Source: Legionella sp. (lineage in GTDB: Bacteria; Pseudomonadota; Gammaproteobacteria; Legionellales; Legionellaceae). Taken from it: a stretch of 64,000 nt of DNA. This document shows positions 1 through 8,496 of the stretch, piece after piece (the first letter of the stretch is position 1; each line of letters starts with the position of its first letter). The DNA lies in assembly GCA_030680075.1 (NCBI GenBank), contig JAUXWR010000404.1, positions 62,001 through 126,000 on the forward strand, read 5' to 3'. A model generated the notes under the pieces. The model did not search any database. It saw only the letters and a list, made by a program, of their open reading frames with translations, and was not told the DNA's origin. A program made the position numbers and the translations under genes.

Positions 1-1196
1 TTGAAATACTTAAGGGGCTCAAAGGCCGACTGGAAGAGCATCATGGCGTTAAATTTTCCATTGCATCACTTAAGTCAGCTGCGGAGTTATCGGCCAAATA
101 TATTAATGACCGCTTTCTCCCTGATAAAGCCATTGATGTCGTTGACGAAGCCGGTGCTTATCAAAATCTCTTAACGGCTAACAAGCGTCGCAAAATAATC
201 AGTGTCACTGAAATTGAGAATGTAGTCGCGAAAATTGCACGAATTCCGGTTAAGAAGGTATCAGCTCGCGACAAAGACACGCTGCGTAATCTTGAGCGTG
301 ATTTAAAATTACTCGTCTATGGGCAAGACAATGCGATTTCGGCTCTGGCATCCGCTATTAAACTTGCTCGCTCAGGTCTTCGAGAAGCTCAAAAACCAGT
401 GGGATGCTTTCTGTTCGCAGGCCCTACAGGTGTTGGTAAGACAGAAGTTACCCGCCAGTTGGCTAATGTGTTAGGCATTGAGCTGTTAAGGTTTGATATG
501 TCTGAATACATGGAGAAGCACACAGTTTCCCGCTTGATTGGAGCACCTCCTGGCTATGTGGGTTATGACCAGGGTGGCCTTTTAACGGAAGCGGTAACCA
601 AAAGCCCTCATTCAGTCTTACTGCTTGATGAAATTGAAAAAGCGCATCCTGATGTATTTAATCTTTTGTTGCAAATAATGGATCACGGCACATTAACCGA
701 TACTAATGGTCGCCAGGCTGATTTCCGGCATGTCATTCTCGTGATGACCAGTAACGCGGGTGCAAGTGAGATAACCAGAAATTCCATCGGCTTTTCATTA
801 CAAGATAATAGTAATGACGGGCTTGAGGTTATCAAACGACAATTTAGCCCTGAATTCAGGAACCGCCTGGACGCTATTATTAACTTTGATTCGCTTGATT
901 CCGTCACTATTGGTCTTGTTGTCGATAAATTTATCATGGAACTGGAAGAGCAGTTAAGTAATAAGGGCGTGACTTTCCGAGTTGAAAAACCTGCGCGTGA
1001 CTGGCTTATTGAGCATGGCTATGATCGGGCAATGGGCGCTCGACCCATGGCAAGATTAATCCAGGAAAAAATCAAAAAACCATTGGCTGATGAGTTGTTG
1101 TTTGGCAAGCTTGCCCAAGGCGGCCACGTTACCATTCAGGTAAAAGATGGTGAGCTTCATTTTGAGAGTCATAATCACCGTGAAGGTGTCTTTTAA
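1..1196 (+). CDS. clpA: ATP-dependent Clp protease ATP-binding subunit ClpA (C-terminal part)
   Basis: The reading frame is open from base 3 and cut by the window edge, leaving about 397 residues. It holds the end of the D1 module (YINDRFLPDKAIDV... at the start) and the whole D2 AAA+ module: Walker A GPTGVGKT (near base 420), MSEYMEKHTVSRLIGAPPGYVG pore/ISS region, Walker B LLLDEIEK, sensor TSNAG and the GYDRAMGARPMAR sensor-2 box. ClpA unfolds substrates and feeds them to ClpP in the cytosol. The sequence follows E. coli ClpA almost line by line, including the GARPMAR end and short C-tail, so ClpB/ClpC/ClpX are excluded. clpS would be expected just upstream, outside the window. Confidence 0.97.
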   Translation, partial: EILKGLKGRLEEHHGVKFSIASLKSAAELSAKYINDRFLPDKAIDVVDEAGAYQNLLTANKRRKIISVTEIENVVAKIARIPVKKVSARDKDTLRNLERDLKLLVYGQDNAISALASAIKLARSGLREAQKPVGCFLFAGPTGVGKTEVTRQLANVLGIELLRFDMSEYMEKHTVSRLIGAPPGYVGYDQGGLLTEAVTKSPHSVLLLDEIEKAHPDVFNLLLQIMDHGTLTDTNGRQADFRHVILVMTSNAGASEITRNSIGFSLQDNSNDGLEVIKRQFSPEFRNRLDAIINFDSLDSVTIGLVVDKFIMELEEQLSNKGVTFRVEKPARDWLIEHGYDRAMGARPMARLIQEKIKKPLADELLFGKLAQGGHVTIQVKDGELHFESHNHREGVF

Positions 1197-1204
1197 AACG
1201 TTGT

Positions 1205-1238
1205 AAATAGTGAGCGGCTTCTGTGCCGCTCACTATTT
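1205..1238. terminator. hairpin terminator between clpA and a convergent gene
   Basis: A perfect 14-bp inverted repeat (1205-1218 against 1225-1238, arm AAATAGTGAGCGGC) with a 6-base loop lies 8 bases after the clpA stop and 5 bases before the stop of the opposite-strand gene. There is no long T run, only TATTT, so it may act in both directions but be modest in strength. Confidence 0.7.
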
Positions 1239-1243
1239 GAGAT

Positions 1244-2026
1244 TCAGGCAGGTGAGAAATTTGAGTTTGCTTGTTTTTCTATTGATTTATCGAGTTTATA
1301 TAACATACATGCCCCGATAAAGCTTGCCGCAATGACAGTAAGGACGATAGCCAAAGTAGCAAAAAAAGCTGGAGGAGAAATTGTCAATAAGGCAATCCCG
1401 CCCATCCATGCTAAAGGCTCTGCCATAAATGCTAATCCACCAATACCAACAACTGCTAAACCAATAACCCCGAGCTTACGAAGGAAGGGTCCTTTTGGGA
1501 TTGCTCTATAATGTTGAGGCGGGTTTTCACTTCTTTCAGGTAATGCCGGTTTGGGCTTGAAGAGGGATTGAGACGGCAATGATGAATTGAATGACTCTAA
1601 TTGTTTATGAATGTCTCGCGCAACGTTCAACGCCTCATATTGACTACGCTTATTTTTTTCAAGAATTGCAAAAGTGATATTTAATGTTTCTAGCTCTTTG
1701 CTTTTTTCCAGCCTGTCTTTTAATACGTGATGAGCCTCTATGAAAGGGGTAATTATCTCGGTTGCGTGCGTTGCGAGTTTCTCTAACAGGATATGGTCTG
1801 CAAGCTCGGAACCAGGGCAATTATCATCAAAATAATAGGAAATTTTCATTAATGCAAAAGGGGCGTGAGTGAAGGACACTCCTGCAGGAATACTATGTTT
1901 GTCAGGCTCTGTTGCAACAAAATTCCACTGATATTCGTTGTTTTCTATCTTGTTTTTACATAACTCAACAAATTGGAGAGTAACATCCCAGTCGTTCGAA
2001 TCTACGATGACATTAATTTGACGCAT
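1244..2026 (-). CDS. orphan protein with two C-terminal membrane segments
   Basis: 260 residues starting MRQINVIVDSND. This ATG was chosen because TACGAGGA lies 7 bases before it; a longer frame to 2146 would overlap the divergent glycosyltransferase gene. No family recognised. The first ~145 residues are soluble, with a helical, charged middle (KDRLEKSKELETLN) that could form a coiled coil. Then comes a Pro-rich linker (KPKPALPERSENPPQ), and two strongly hydrophobic segments at about residues 188-213 and 217-245, before a short Lys-rich tail. This soluble-head, hydrophobic-hairpin-tail layout is common among Legionella orphan and effector proteins, but translocation is only a guess. It is convergent with clpA across a shared hairpin. 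Confidence 0.7.
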   Translation of the reverse strand: MRQINVIVDSNDWDVTLQFVELCKNKIENNEYQWNFVATEPDKHSIPAGVSFTHAPFALMKISYYFDDNCPGSELADHILLEKLATHATEIITPFIEAHHVLKDRLEKSKELETLNITFAILEKNKRSQYEALNVARDIHKQLESFNSSLPSQSLFKPKPALPERSENPPQHYRAIPKGPFLRKLGVIGLAVVGIGGLAFMAEPLAWMGGIALLTISPPAFFATLAIVLTVIAASFIGACMLYKLDKSIEKQANSNFSPA

Positions 2027-2171
2027 CCTGAATCCTCGTAATATCTTTAATGGCTTGAATAAAAAATGCAATTGTAGCGCAAAAAATGATTTGTTAGAAG
2101 TAAATGAGGTAGTTACATTTACAGATTCTCTGGGTAAAATGGTCAACCAGGATTACTTACACGGTTGTTTC

Positions 2172-2960
2172 ATGCTAAGCGTAATTATTATCACCAAAAA
2201 TGAAGAGGCGAATTTAAGGCGGTGTCTTTTGTCAGTCAGCTGGGCGGATGAAGTGATTGTTCTTGATTCGGGCAGTAGTGACAATACAGTGGCCATAGCT
2301 CAGGAATTCACCGAACAGGTGTACGTGAACAACGATTGGCAGGGTTATGGCGTCCAAAAACAGCGTGCGTTGCAATTGGCAACAGGCGACTGGGTTTTAA
2401 ACCTCGATGCGGACGAATCCGTCAGTGAAGACCTTAAAGATACGATTGAAGACGTTATGGCGTCTGATACGGCGGATGCTTATAAAATCCCTATTTGCAT
2501 GAATTTTTACGGAACCCCGGTACCACACTCTTCAAGCCCCACCAGGCACATCCGCTTGTTTAAGCGTGAGGGTGCTACTTACAGTGATGATATTGTTCAT
2601 GAGAAGGTAGTGTTACCGAAAACGGCTCGAGTCAGTAAAATAAAGCTGCCTATTATGCACCATTCGTTCCAGGACGTAAGTCACGCCCTTTATAAAATTA
2701 ATCGTTACTCATCATATAGTGCCAGAATAAGCCTGCAGAAAAAGCAGCCCATTAGTTTAATGAAAATCTTATTTAGTACGGGTTGGATGTTCTTTCGTTG
2801 CTACACGCTACAACGAGGATTTCTGGATGGTAAAGCGGGTTTTTTACTGGCGGTTTTTAAAGCGCAAGGAACTTTCTATCGCGGGATTAAGCAGTTATAT
2901 CCCGATGCAAAGCTTATGAAATCAACTGGCGTTAAAGGAGATAATAACTGGAATGGATAG
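2172..2960 (+). CDS. family 2 glycosyltransferase (WaaE/KdtX-like)
   Basis: 262 residues starting MLSVIIITKNEEANL, the standard N-terminus of GT-A family 2 enzymes; the frame extends upstream to 2055 but that part has no family-like sequence. LDSGSSDNT (31-39) binds the nucleotide and the DAD motif (79-81, NLDADES) is the metal site. The C-terminal half has the basic HSFQD...YS..R region and weakly hydrophobic helices seen in WaaE-type lipopolysaccharide core glucosyltransferases that act at the inner membrane. It overlaps the next gene, an O-antigen ligase, by 8 bases, so both are probably co-translated and act on LPS. Neither candidate start has a clear Shine-Dalgarno; the alternative is ATG 2139. 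The exact sugar and acceptor cannot be read from sequence. Confidence 0.85.
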   Translation: MLSVIIITKNEEANLRRCLLSVSWADEVIVLDSGSSDNTVAIAQEFTEQVYVNNDWQGYGVQKQRALQLATGDWVLNLDADESVSEDLKDTIEDVMASDTADAYKIPICMNFYGTPVPHSSSPTRHIRLFKREGATYSDDIVHEKVVLPKTARVSKIKLPIMHHSFQDVSHALYKINRYSSYSARISLQKKQPISLMKILFSTGWMFFRCYTLQRGFLDGKAGFLLAVFKAQGTFYRGIKQLYPDAKLMKSTGVKGDNNWNG

Positions 2961-4188
2961 TATTATTTATTTTACGGAAAAATTTTCAACCGCGCGTTTT
3001 GTTCCGCCTTTATTGGTATTAACCCTGTTCGCTATGCCCCTAAGCTCTACAGGAAAGAGTGTGCTTCTTACATTTGCTTTGATTGCAATATTAATGGCGC
3101 CAGCATATCGTGCTCAACTGTCCAGGGCTCTCGTAAAACCATGGTGTATAGCGGCTTTTATTTTATTTGGCTTAGCGCTGGTGGGGTGTTTGTGGAGTCC
3201 TGCAACTTCTTCTGAGAAATTTCTTGTTGTTAGTAAATATAGCAAATTGCTTTATTTGCCCTTATTGGTAATCGGGTTTACAGATGCCAAGGTAAGAAAT
3301 GACAGTATCCATGCTTTTATGCTCGCCATGCTCTTAACGTGTATTATTTCGATACTTAAATTTCACGGCTTTTTGCAATCATGGCATATTGATTTTGATA
3401 ATGTGTTCCGAAACCACATAATGACAGGTTTTATGGTCGCCTTCGCCAGTTATTTAGCGGTTTTTTTTGCCTATCAGCAACGCGATAATAAAACGCGAGC
3501 TTTTTATCTATTAGTAACGGTTATTTACTCATACCATGTCTGGTTTGTGAATGGCGGGCGTACCGGGTACATTATTTATCTATTATTAATGGGCCTTTTA
3601 ATGGTGCAGCTTTGCACGTGGCGGCAAGCTATGGCGGTTTTATTAATTGGGTGTAGTCTATTTGCATTTATGTATCTGCAAAGTTCGCATCTTCGCTCAA
3701 GCATTGGCTCTGTCACCCGCCAACTTCAGGATTATCACGTTAATAAAATCGATAACTCTGCATCGTTAGGCCTGCGTCTTAAATTTCATGATTTTGCCCA
3801 GACATTGTTCGAGAAGCATCCAATTGCCGGTAATGGAACAGCGAGCTTTACCTATTATTTTCGTATTATCAGGCCTGTGGCTGCCTGGGTATGGCGGGAT
3901 GGTTTGGCAATTCCTTATGGTTTGCTTGAGCCTCATAGTCAGTATTGGTTGGTTGCAGCGGAATTTGGCATAATTGGTCTTTTGGTATTAGGATATTTTT
4001 TCTACAGCCTCTTTCGAGCAAGCCTTAAACTTAAGCACATGAAAACAATAGCCTTAGGAATGCTTGTATTTTTTATGATAGGAAACTTATCAGATTCGTT
4101 GCTGTTTTATTCGGGCTCCGGTTATTTCTTTTTGCTAATTATGGCCGTGTGTCTAGGCGAGCAGGTTGAAGAGGACGGTCCTATCTAA
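2953..4188 (+). CDS. O-antigen ligase/polymerase family membrane protein
   Basis: 411 residues with about 10-12 hydrophobic segments spread over the whole length. A large periplasmic loop around residues 250-330 ends in EPHSQYWLVAAEFG (His328), the Wzy_C/WaaL signature, and NGGRTG (Arg203) matches the conserved Arg of WaaL-type ligases. WaaL transfers undecaprenyl-linked O-antigen to the lipid A core on the periplasmic face; Wzy polymerases share the fold, and the two cannot be separated with certainty here. The 8-base overlap with the preceding WaaE-like gene favours a ligase or core-modification role. Nothing looks truncated. Confidence 0.85.
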   Translation: MDSIIYFTEKFSTARFVPPLLVLTLFAMPLSSTGKSVLLTFALIAILMAPAYRAQLSRALVKPWCIAAFILFGLALVGCLWSPATSSEKFLVVSKYSKLLYLPLLVIGFTDAKVRNDSIHAFMLAMLLTCIISILKFHGFLQSWHIDFDNVFRNHIMTGFMVAFASYLAVFFAYQQRDNKTRAFYLLVTVIYSYHVWFVNGGRTGYIIYLLLMGLLMVQLCTWRQAMAVLLIGCSLFAFMYLQSSHLRSSIGSVTRQLQDYHVNKIDNSASLGLRLKFHDFAQTLFEKHPIAGNGTASFTYYFRIIRPVAAWVWRDGLAIPYGLLEPHSQYWLVAAEFGIIGLLVLGYFFYSLFRASLKLKHMKTIALGMLVFFMIGNLSDSLLFYSGSGYFFLLIMAVCLGEQVEEDGPI

Positions 4189-4272
4189 ATGTCTCTATCC
4201 AGTAAAATTAGGCTAATTGAAGTATTCAGGCGACATCTGATCTCTTCTCAATAGATTTACACTGGATTGCTT

Positions 4273-4297
4273 TGTCGTTCTGCTTCTCAGAACGACA
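4273..4297. repeat. hairpin repeat between convergent genes
   Basis: A perfect 10-bp inverted repeat (TGTCGTTCTG) with a 5-base loop sits between the O-antigen ligase stop and the stop of the opposite-strand Cys-rich gene. It is preceded by ACTGGATTGCTT, a word that recurs at 7929, 36631 and in the MITE at 43540, so it appears to be a short member of that dispersed repeat family that may double as a terminator. Confidence 0.5.
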
Positions 4298-4330
4298 TCG
4301 CCAGGTATTTTACAAGAGAATTTATTTATA

Positions 4331-4702
4331 TTACCAACTGGCAATAGATTGAAGGGGTTCCTGAAGGGTGCATACCTCTGAGACGCTGCCATTATTGCAA
4401 ATCACAAACCCTGTGGCATCATCGATCGTCATAACCCCGCCTTGCCAGAGGCAGCAGCCTTGCAGGTGATTCAAATCCATAACAGCGTGTCTTGTGCAGT
4501 AGCAGGAAGAGTAAAACCCATTATTGCAAACGTATCGGCCTGCGGAGGAATCGCAATATTGAATGCCTCCCATTTGACCACAGCATTTATCGCAAACCTG
4601 AACACATTTCCCTTTTGTACAGCCACCACAACTGCCTGCATATGACAGGCTAAAACTGAAAGCAAGTGCGCAAAAAACGAGAAATCTGGCGAATAATTGC
4701 AT
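4331..4702 (-). CDS. small Cys-rich secreted protein, family unknown
   Basis: 123 residues. Start ATG at 4702 was chosen because AGTGGA lies 7 bases upstream; an alternative GTG at 4714 lies inside that ribosome-binding site. A Sec signal peptide (MQLFARFLVFCALAFSFSLSYA, cut before GSCGG) precedes a mature chain of about 100 residues with 14 cysteines arranged as CGGC, CDKCC, CYC, GCC, plus two repeats of the form G.(Y/F)VCNNG. The even number of Cys fits a disulphide-rich fold in the periplasm or outside the cell. No function can be assigned; it is flanked by accessory genes. Confidence 0.7.
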   Translation of the reverse strand: MQLFARFLVFCALAFSFSLSYAGSCGGCTKGKCVQVCDKCCGQMGGIQYCDSSAGRYVCNNGFYSSCYCTRHAVMDLNHLQGCCLWQGGVMTIDDATGFVICNNGSVSEVCTLQEPLQSIASW

Positions 4703-4798
4703 TGATATGTCCACTAATTATTTTTTTTAGCATAGCATAGTTAACTTACCAAAAAGAAGCCACAAAGTTCTGTTAAAATAATCATATTTAACGCAATA

Positions 4799-7735
4799 TT
4801 AACCCATCCTGCATTCTGTCGACTCAGGTCTCTCTTGAGCCGTACTGGTTGAACCCGCAGCATGGAAGTGATAGCGTTGTCTTTGCGCGGTTAAACTTAT
4901 TGCCGAAGGGATATTATGGGCCTGTTTTGGATTAAACGAGTGATAGAACTCAGGGTGATATTTTTCCAAAATTTTCAGGTGTATGCTGCGAATAGTTTTG
5001 ATTTGTTCGATAGGTAATTTCGCCTCTTTCTGCCACCATTGCTTTTTCAAATCGCAATAAAAATTCTCAATGAGAACTGGGCCACAACTGGTGCCATCGG
5101 GTTGTTGCATATTGATGTGAGGCTGTTTTATTTGAAGATCGTCTTTGATTAATTCTGCTGTACGTAATTGATTTTTAATGGTGGTAGTTATATCGTTATC
5201 TTGGTCTTGAAGGCTATTGTAATAACTAATCTCGGTAATTTTCTTATGTTTAATCTTTAATCTTAAACCAATCCAGTGCCCACCGACATGAATAGGGAGA
5301 AGAAGCTGCTGGGGGTCATTGCCCGTTTGTGCCAGAAATGACTGCAATACATCTTCAATACGATTCTGCTCCTCATCAGCATTCATATTGGCGGCGGCGA
5401 GGACATGGATGTTCTTAAATTCTCGCACCCTTGCCGTCAAAATAATATTGATATCTACGTCTTCATATTGATAGTCATTATTTATGCAAAGTGTAGCCGC
5501 GATTCTCACGGGCACTTGGGGTGGTGGGGGTGCGACTGGCGGTATAATGGGTGTGGGAATTGGTCTTTCACGTACGGTGTTGGCAGGAGTGGGTGTTGAA
5601 GTGATACCGGTTCTTGATTTGTATGATTTTAATGTATCTAATACATTGCTATGCATACGCTGAGAATGAAATTCCAATCCTTTAGTTATAAGATCTTTTT
5701 GTAACTTATTAATAATTTCGTGGTCATTCGTGTGCTCGTCTTTTCGAACAGATAATGCATCAAGTATGCTTGTCAAAGCAGTAGAATCACGGTACAAGGA
5801 CAATGGCTTTAATGCGTAATGATTGCCAACTTGCAAGGGTAAAAAGGAGTTTACAAAAAGCTTAAGCTCCTCGATTGATAAACCAAGCAATATTGGATTA
5901 AGCTTTTTGTTTTTTCCAAGCTCATACCTTATGCGTGGCGAGGTAGCGGCTAATAATAAATTAAAGTAGCGGGCCTCAGAGCCTGAGGCTAGCTCCTGTA
6001 ATGTTTCGGGAGGAATACTATCAAAAAAAGCAATAACCAGGTTATCCGTATGCTCGTTATTATTAACTGCACGGGCCATAAAATTGTTAAAAAATCTGTT
6101 GCCTGTCTTCTTGGTACGATTACTGCCGGTTTTCTCTGAGGATACTCTGATAGACTTGTTTGATTCCCCTAAAACCAGGTTGAGCAGAGTTTCTAGTCCG
6201 TTTATATCCTTGCTCTCTATCGCTTTATAAATGGCGTTATCAATTCTTGGGCTTAAAGGTTGTGACCGGCGTAATGATTGACGCGGTCTTGTGGTTGCCG
6301 CTGAACTCCTGGGAGGAAGTTGTTCAAATGACCTTGACCTTCTTGCTATTGGAGTTGGTGCCTCAGGAATGGACAGTGTTGTCGCACTACTTGGGGTCTC
6401 GCTATCAGCAAAGCTTAACGCAGGCTCAGAGCGTGTAAGAGTCGATGATGCAGGTAATGTGTTAACAGGCAGCAGGATTGTTGGAAGTTCTATACTTACA
6501 GATTCCACACGTATTTTTAAAGGAAGGAGTATTGACTTATCAACTTCTCCATTCATTATTCCCGACGCTTCCAGTGATGCTAATCCATCAAGACAACGCC
6601 TGGCGGTCGTGACAGATATATTCCTGCAGGCAATTACCTTTCGCAACAATTTTTCCACAAATGTCGCACTAAGGGTTCCTCGCAATTGTTGGTTTTTTGC
6701 AAGCTCTCCTAACGCAAGGAGGCTGTTGCTAATAGATAAAGGATTGGAATTCAGTTTGTTCATTAATGCGAGTAGCATTGATAGGTCAAAATGGCCTTCC
6801 AGTAAATTAGTTTGCGCAAGTGCCGCGATGGCTAAGAGACAATTGCTGACTGCCTGAGAGTTCCATTGAGAATTATCCGGTTTGCATAAAATTTGTGTTA
6901 ATATTTCACCGTCTATTTTATCTGTAAGGAATTTGACGTTAGCCATTAAGCCCATGCTATAAAACGCGTTGCTAATACAATATACATTCGTCTTAAAAGA
7001 TTGCAATAAAGCGGTAAGAGCGGATAGAGAAACAGGTCCCGTCAATTTATTTGCTTGTGCCAACCAACCACAACCCTTTAAAAGAATTGAACAAAATTCC
7101 TCACGTGGTTCAACCAGGTTCCCCATGGTTTTCAAAATGCGTTCCAGGTGGGTAGAAAAAAGAGGGGGCAAGTCAGGAAACACAGGTTTTTTCTCAATAG
7201 CCAGGAAGTGGTATTCTTTGTATTTGGCAAGAAAGCCACAATCATAGATTAAATAGGCTATAGTTTTGTCCGGGTCAGAAACGGTTATAGTTTCAATCCA
7301 ATTGGTAAAAGCCGTTTCGTCTGTTAATGTGTCATGGAGTGTAATGAAGCAAATGTTAGCGAGCTGACCAAGTTGTTGCCTGAGTGCTGGAGCGGGCGTG
7401 GAGTCAAGGGATTTTACATACATTGTCAGTTGACAAAGCAGAAGCTGTATAATTTTCATGGGTAATGGAGAACAACTTCGTTGTGCAGCTAATAATTTTT
7501 GATTTAATGCACCTAATTGCGCAGCAAATGACGGCAAGTTCTTATTGTTAAACGTATTTGTTACAGACTCCATTAACTCTGTTTCACTTTCCATTCTTAA
7601 GTGTTCATATAAATCTTCGAATGTTGCTAATTCCGTTTCAGATTGAAGCGTGTATTGACTCGCAGTGCAAACTCGTTTTGCGGGTAATTCGAAATCATCG
7701 GAATCAGTGAACTCACGAGAACGTTTACCGGTCAT
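4799..7735 (-). CDS. large effector-like protein: helical repeats plus C48-like (SENP/Ulp1) cysteine protease domain
   Basis: 978 residues starting MTGKRSREF; GAGGAAA sits just upstream of this ATG, so the longer frame to 7792 is rejected. Residues ~60-420 are Leu-rich alpha-helical repeats of about 37 residues (e.g. NSLLALGELAKNQQLRGTL). A Ser/Pro/Arg-rich linker (420-510) and a second helical part follow, then a Pro-rich hinge (IIPPVAPPPPQVP). Near the C-terminus lie IHVGGHW (His820-Trp821), YYNSL (Asn840) and QQPDGTSCGP (Gln878, Cys884), the order and spacing of clan CE proteases such as SENPs (QQ..G..CG). Asn replaces the usual Asp. The N-terminus carries a basic LPAKRV motif resembling a nuclear import signal. 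Legionella has a known CE-clan effector with deubiquitinase activity; by analogy this is a candidate host-directed ubiquitin/UBL protease. Activity and translocation are inferences. Confidence 0.75.
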   Translation of the reverse strand: MTGKRSREFTDSDDFELPAKRVCTASQYTLQSETELATFEDLYEHLRMESETELMESVTNTFNNKNLPSFAAQLGALNQKLLAAQRSCSPLPMKIIQLLLCQLTMYVKSLDSTPAPALRQQLGQLANICFITLHDTLTDETAFTNWIETITVSDPDKTIAYLIYDCGFLAKYKEYHFLAIEKKPVFPDLPPLFSTHLERILKTMGNLVEPREEFCSILLKGCGWLAQANKLTGPVSLSALTALLQSFKTNVYCISNAFYSMGLMANVKFLTDKIDGEILTQILCKPDNSQWNSQAVSNCLLAIAALAQTNLLEGHFDLSMLLALMNKLNSNPLSISNSLLALGELAKNQQLRGTLSATFVEKLLRKVIACRNISVTTARRCLDGLASLEASGIMNGEVDKSILLPLKIRVESVSIELPTILLPVNTLPASSTLTRSEPALSFADSETPSSATTLSIPEAPTPIARRSRSFEQLPPRSSAATTRPRQSLRRSQPLSPRIDNAIYKAIESKDINGLETLLNLVLGESNKSIRVSSEKTGSNRTKKTGNRFFNNFMARAVNNNEHTDNLVIAFFDSIPPETLQELASGSEARYFNLLLAATSPRIRYELGKNKKLNPILLGLSIEELKLFVNSFLPLQVGNHYALKPLSLYRDSTALTSILDALSVRKDEHTNDHEIINKLQKDLITKGLEFHSQRMHSNVLDTLKSYKSRTGITSTPTPANTVRERPIPTPIIPPVAPPPPQVPVRIAATLCINNDYQYEDVDINIILTARVREFKNIHVLAAANMNADEEQNRIEDVLQSFLAQTGNDPQQLLLPIHVGGHWIGLRLKIKHKKITEISYYNSLQDQDNDITTTIKNQLRTAELIKDDLQIKQPHINMQQPDGTSCGPVLIENFYCDLKKQWWQKEAKLPIEQIKTIRSIHLKILEKYHPEFYHSFNPKQAHNIPSAISLTAQRQRYHFHAAGSTSTAQERPESTECRMG

Positions 7736-7984
7736 GGGTATTTCCTCAATAAAATAGTTAGTCGTCAATAAGCGATTTATTAACGTCCGCACTATAAGAA
7801 CAGACGTTTCGACTGTTTAATAAATGAATATATTGCGCGTATTGTAACATAAAAACTTGTGTTTTTGATCGATTAATGTATTTGTAGTTTTTTTATTGGG
7901 CATCGCGAGTGTGAGTTGCCCCGCTAAATTTCGAAGGTCGCTGGATTGCTTCACTTTGTTCGCAATGACGGCGCCTGGTTTTTT

Positions 7985-8405
7985 TTCTGCACAGGGACAC
8001 TTTAAATCTCGGAAAAAATGCACGTCTTTGCGAACAAAGTGAAGCAATCAAGTGCCTTGTAAAGTCCAATTAGCGCATCTATTACTCATAAAGGTGTCCG
8101 AATTGCTTCGTCTGCGACTCGTAACTAACGTCAAATTTGCACAAAATATTATCTATTAGAATGGCCGCCAGATCTCTAATCGGTGTAATGTAAACTCGCA
8201 AATCTCCTTCCCTGTCGTCCCGGAATTTAGTAAGACTAGGTTCGCACGCTCACCAAGTCTTACTAAATTCCAGGACGACACCCATTAGAGTGTGCTTCAA
8301 TCATGGAAAGGCTAAAAAGTTAGGGTTATACGTTTTCTGGATTTCATATAAAAGCTCCCAAAGACGAGTAATTTAGCCGCATTTAAAAAATTGTCCTGTG
8401 CAAAG
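7985..8405. mobile_element. MITE-like repeat, larger composite copy
   Basis: The left end (TCTGCACAGGGACACTTTAAAT) and right end (from 8381, ending TTGTCCTGTGCAAAG at 8405) match the terminal inverted repeats of the 181-bp element at 43426-43606. The first ~120 bases and last ~45 bases align with that copy, including CTTTGCGAACAAAGTGAAGCAAT. Between about 8120 and 8357 there is ~240 bp absent from the other copy, carrying a separate long hairpin. No clean target duplication is visible in the T-rich flanks. The whole gap 7736-8496 holds no convincing gene: this element, an extra GGATTGCTTC...CGCAATGAC word at 7930-7970, and a short promoter region. Confidence 0.65.
8213..8280. repeat. long hairpin repeat nested in the MITE-like copy
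   Basis: Arms 8213-8237 and 8256-8280 (beginning TGTCGTCCCGGAATTTAG) are 25 bp long and pair with a single mismatch across an 18-base loop. The same left arm with similar preceding bases (AACTCGC...CCTGTCGTCC) recurs at 28962, so this is a dispersed family, here inserted inside the composite element. Confidence 0.7.
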
Positions 8406-8427
8406 CGTTTTTTTTAAATATTGATGA

Positions 8428-8460
8428 TTTAAGTTTTACTTAATAATTGGCTGGTATTAT
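8428..8460 (+). promoter_or_regulatory. possible PmrA-type box and -10 upstream of orphan gene
   Basis: Two half sites 11 bases apart, TTTAAGTTT (8428) and CTTAATAAT (8439), resemble the tandem CTTAATATT half sites of the Legionella PmrA regulator, the second at 8 of 9 positions. TATTAT at 8455-8460 could be the -10, placing the box over the -35. The region is A/T-rich, so a chance match is quite possible. Confidence 0.3.
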
Positions 8461-8496
8461 TGATGCAATTGTTAATGTCAAAGCGCTGTATAAAAA

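Noticed and set aside
6291..6857. 188-residue open frame on the plus strand within the large CE-protease gene
   Set aside because: It lies fully antisense to a well-supported gene, has biased composition and no ribosome-binding site or family resemblance.
7817..8047. 76-residue frame on the minus strand in the repeat-rich gap
   Set aside because: It runs through the dispersed GGATTGCTTC repeat and the MITE end; the translation reflects the repeat, not a gene.
7975..8415. Target-site duplication around the composite MITE copy
   Set aside because: The flanks are T-rich and share only poly-T; no specific direct repeat.
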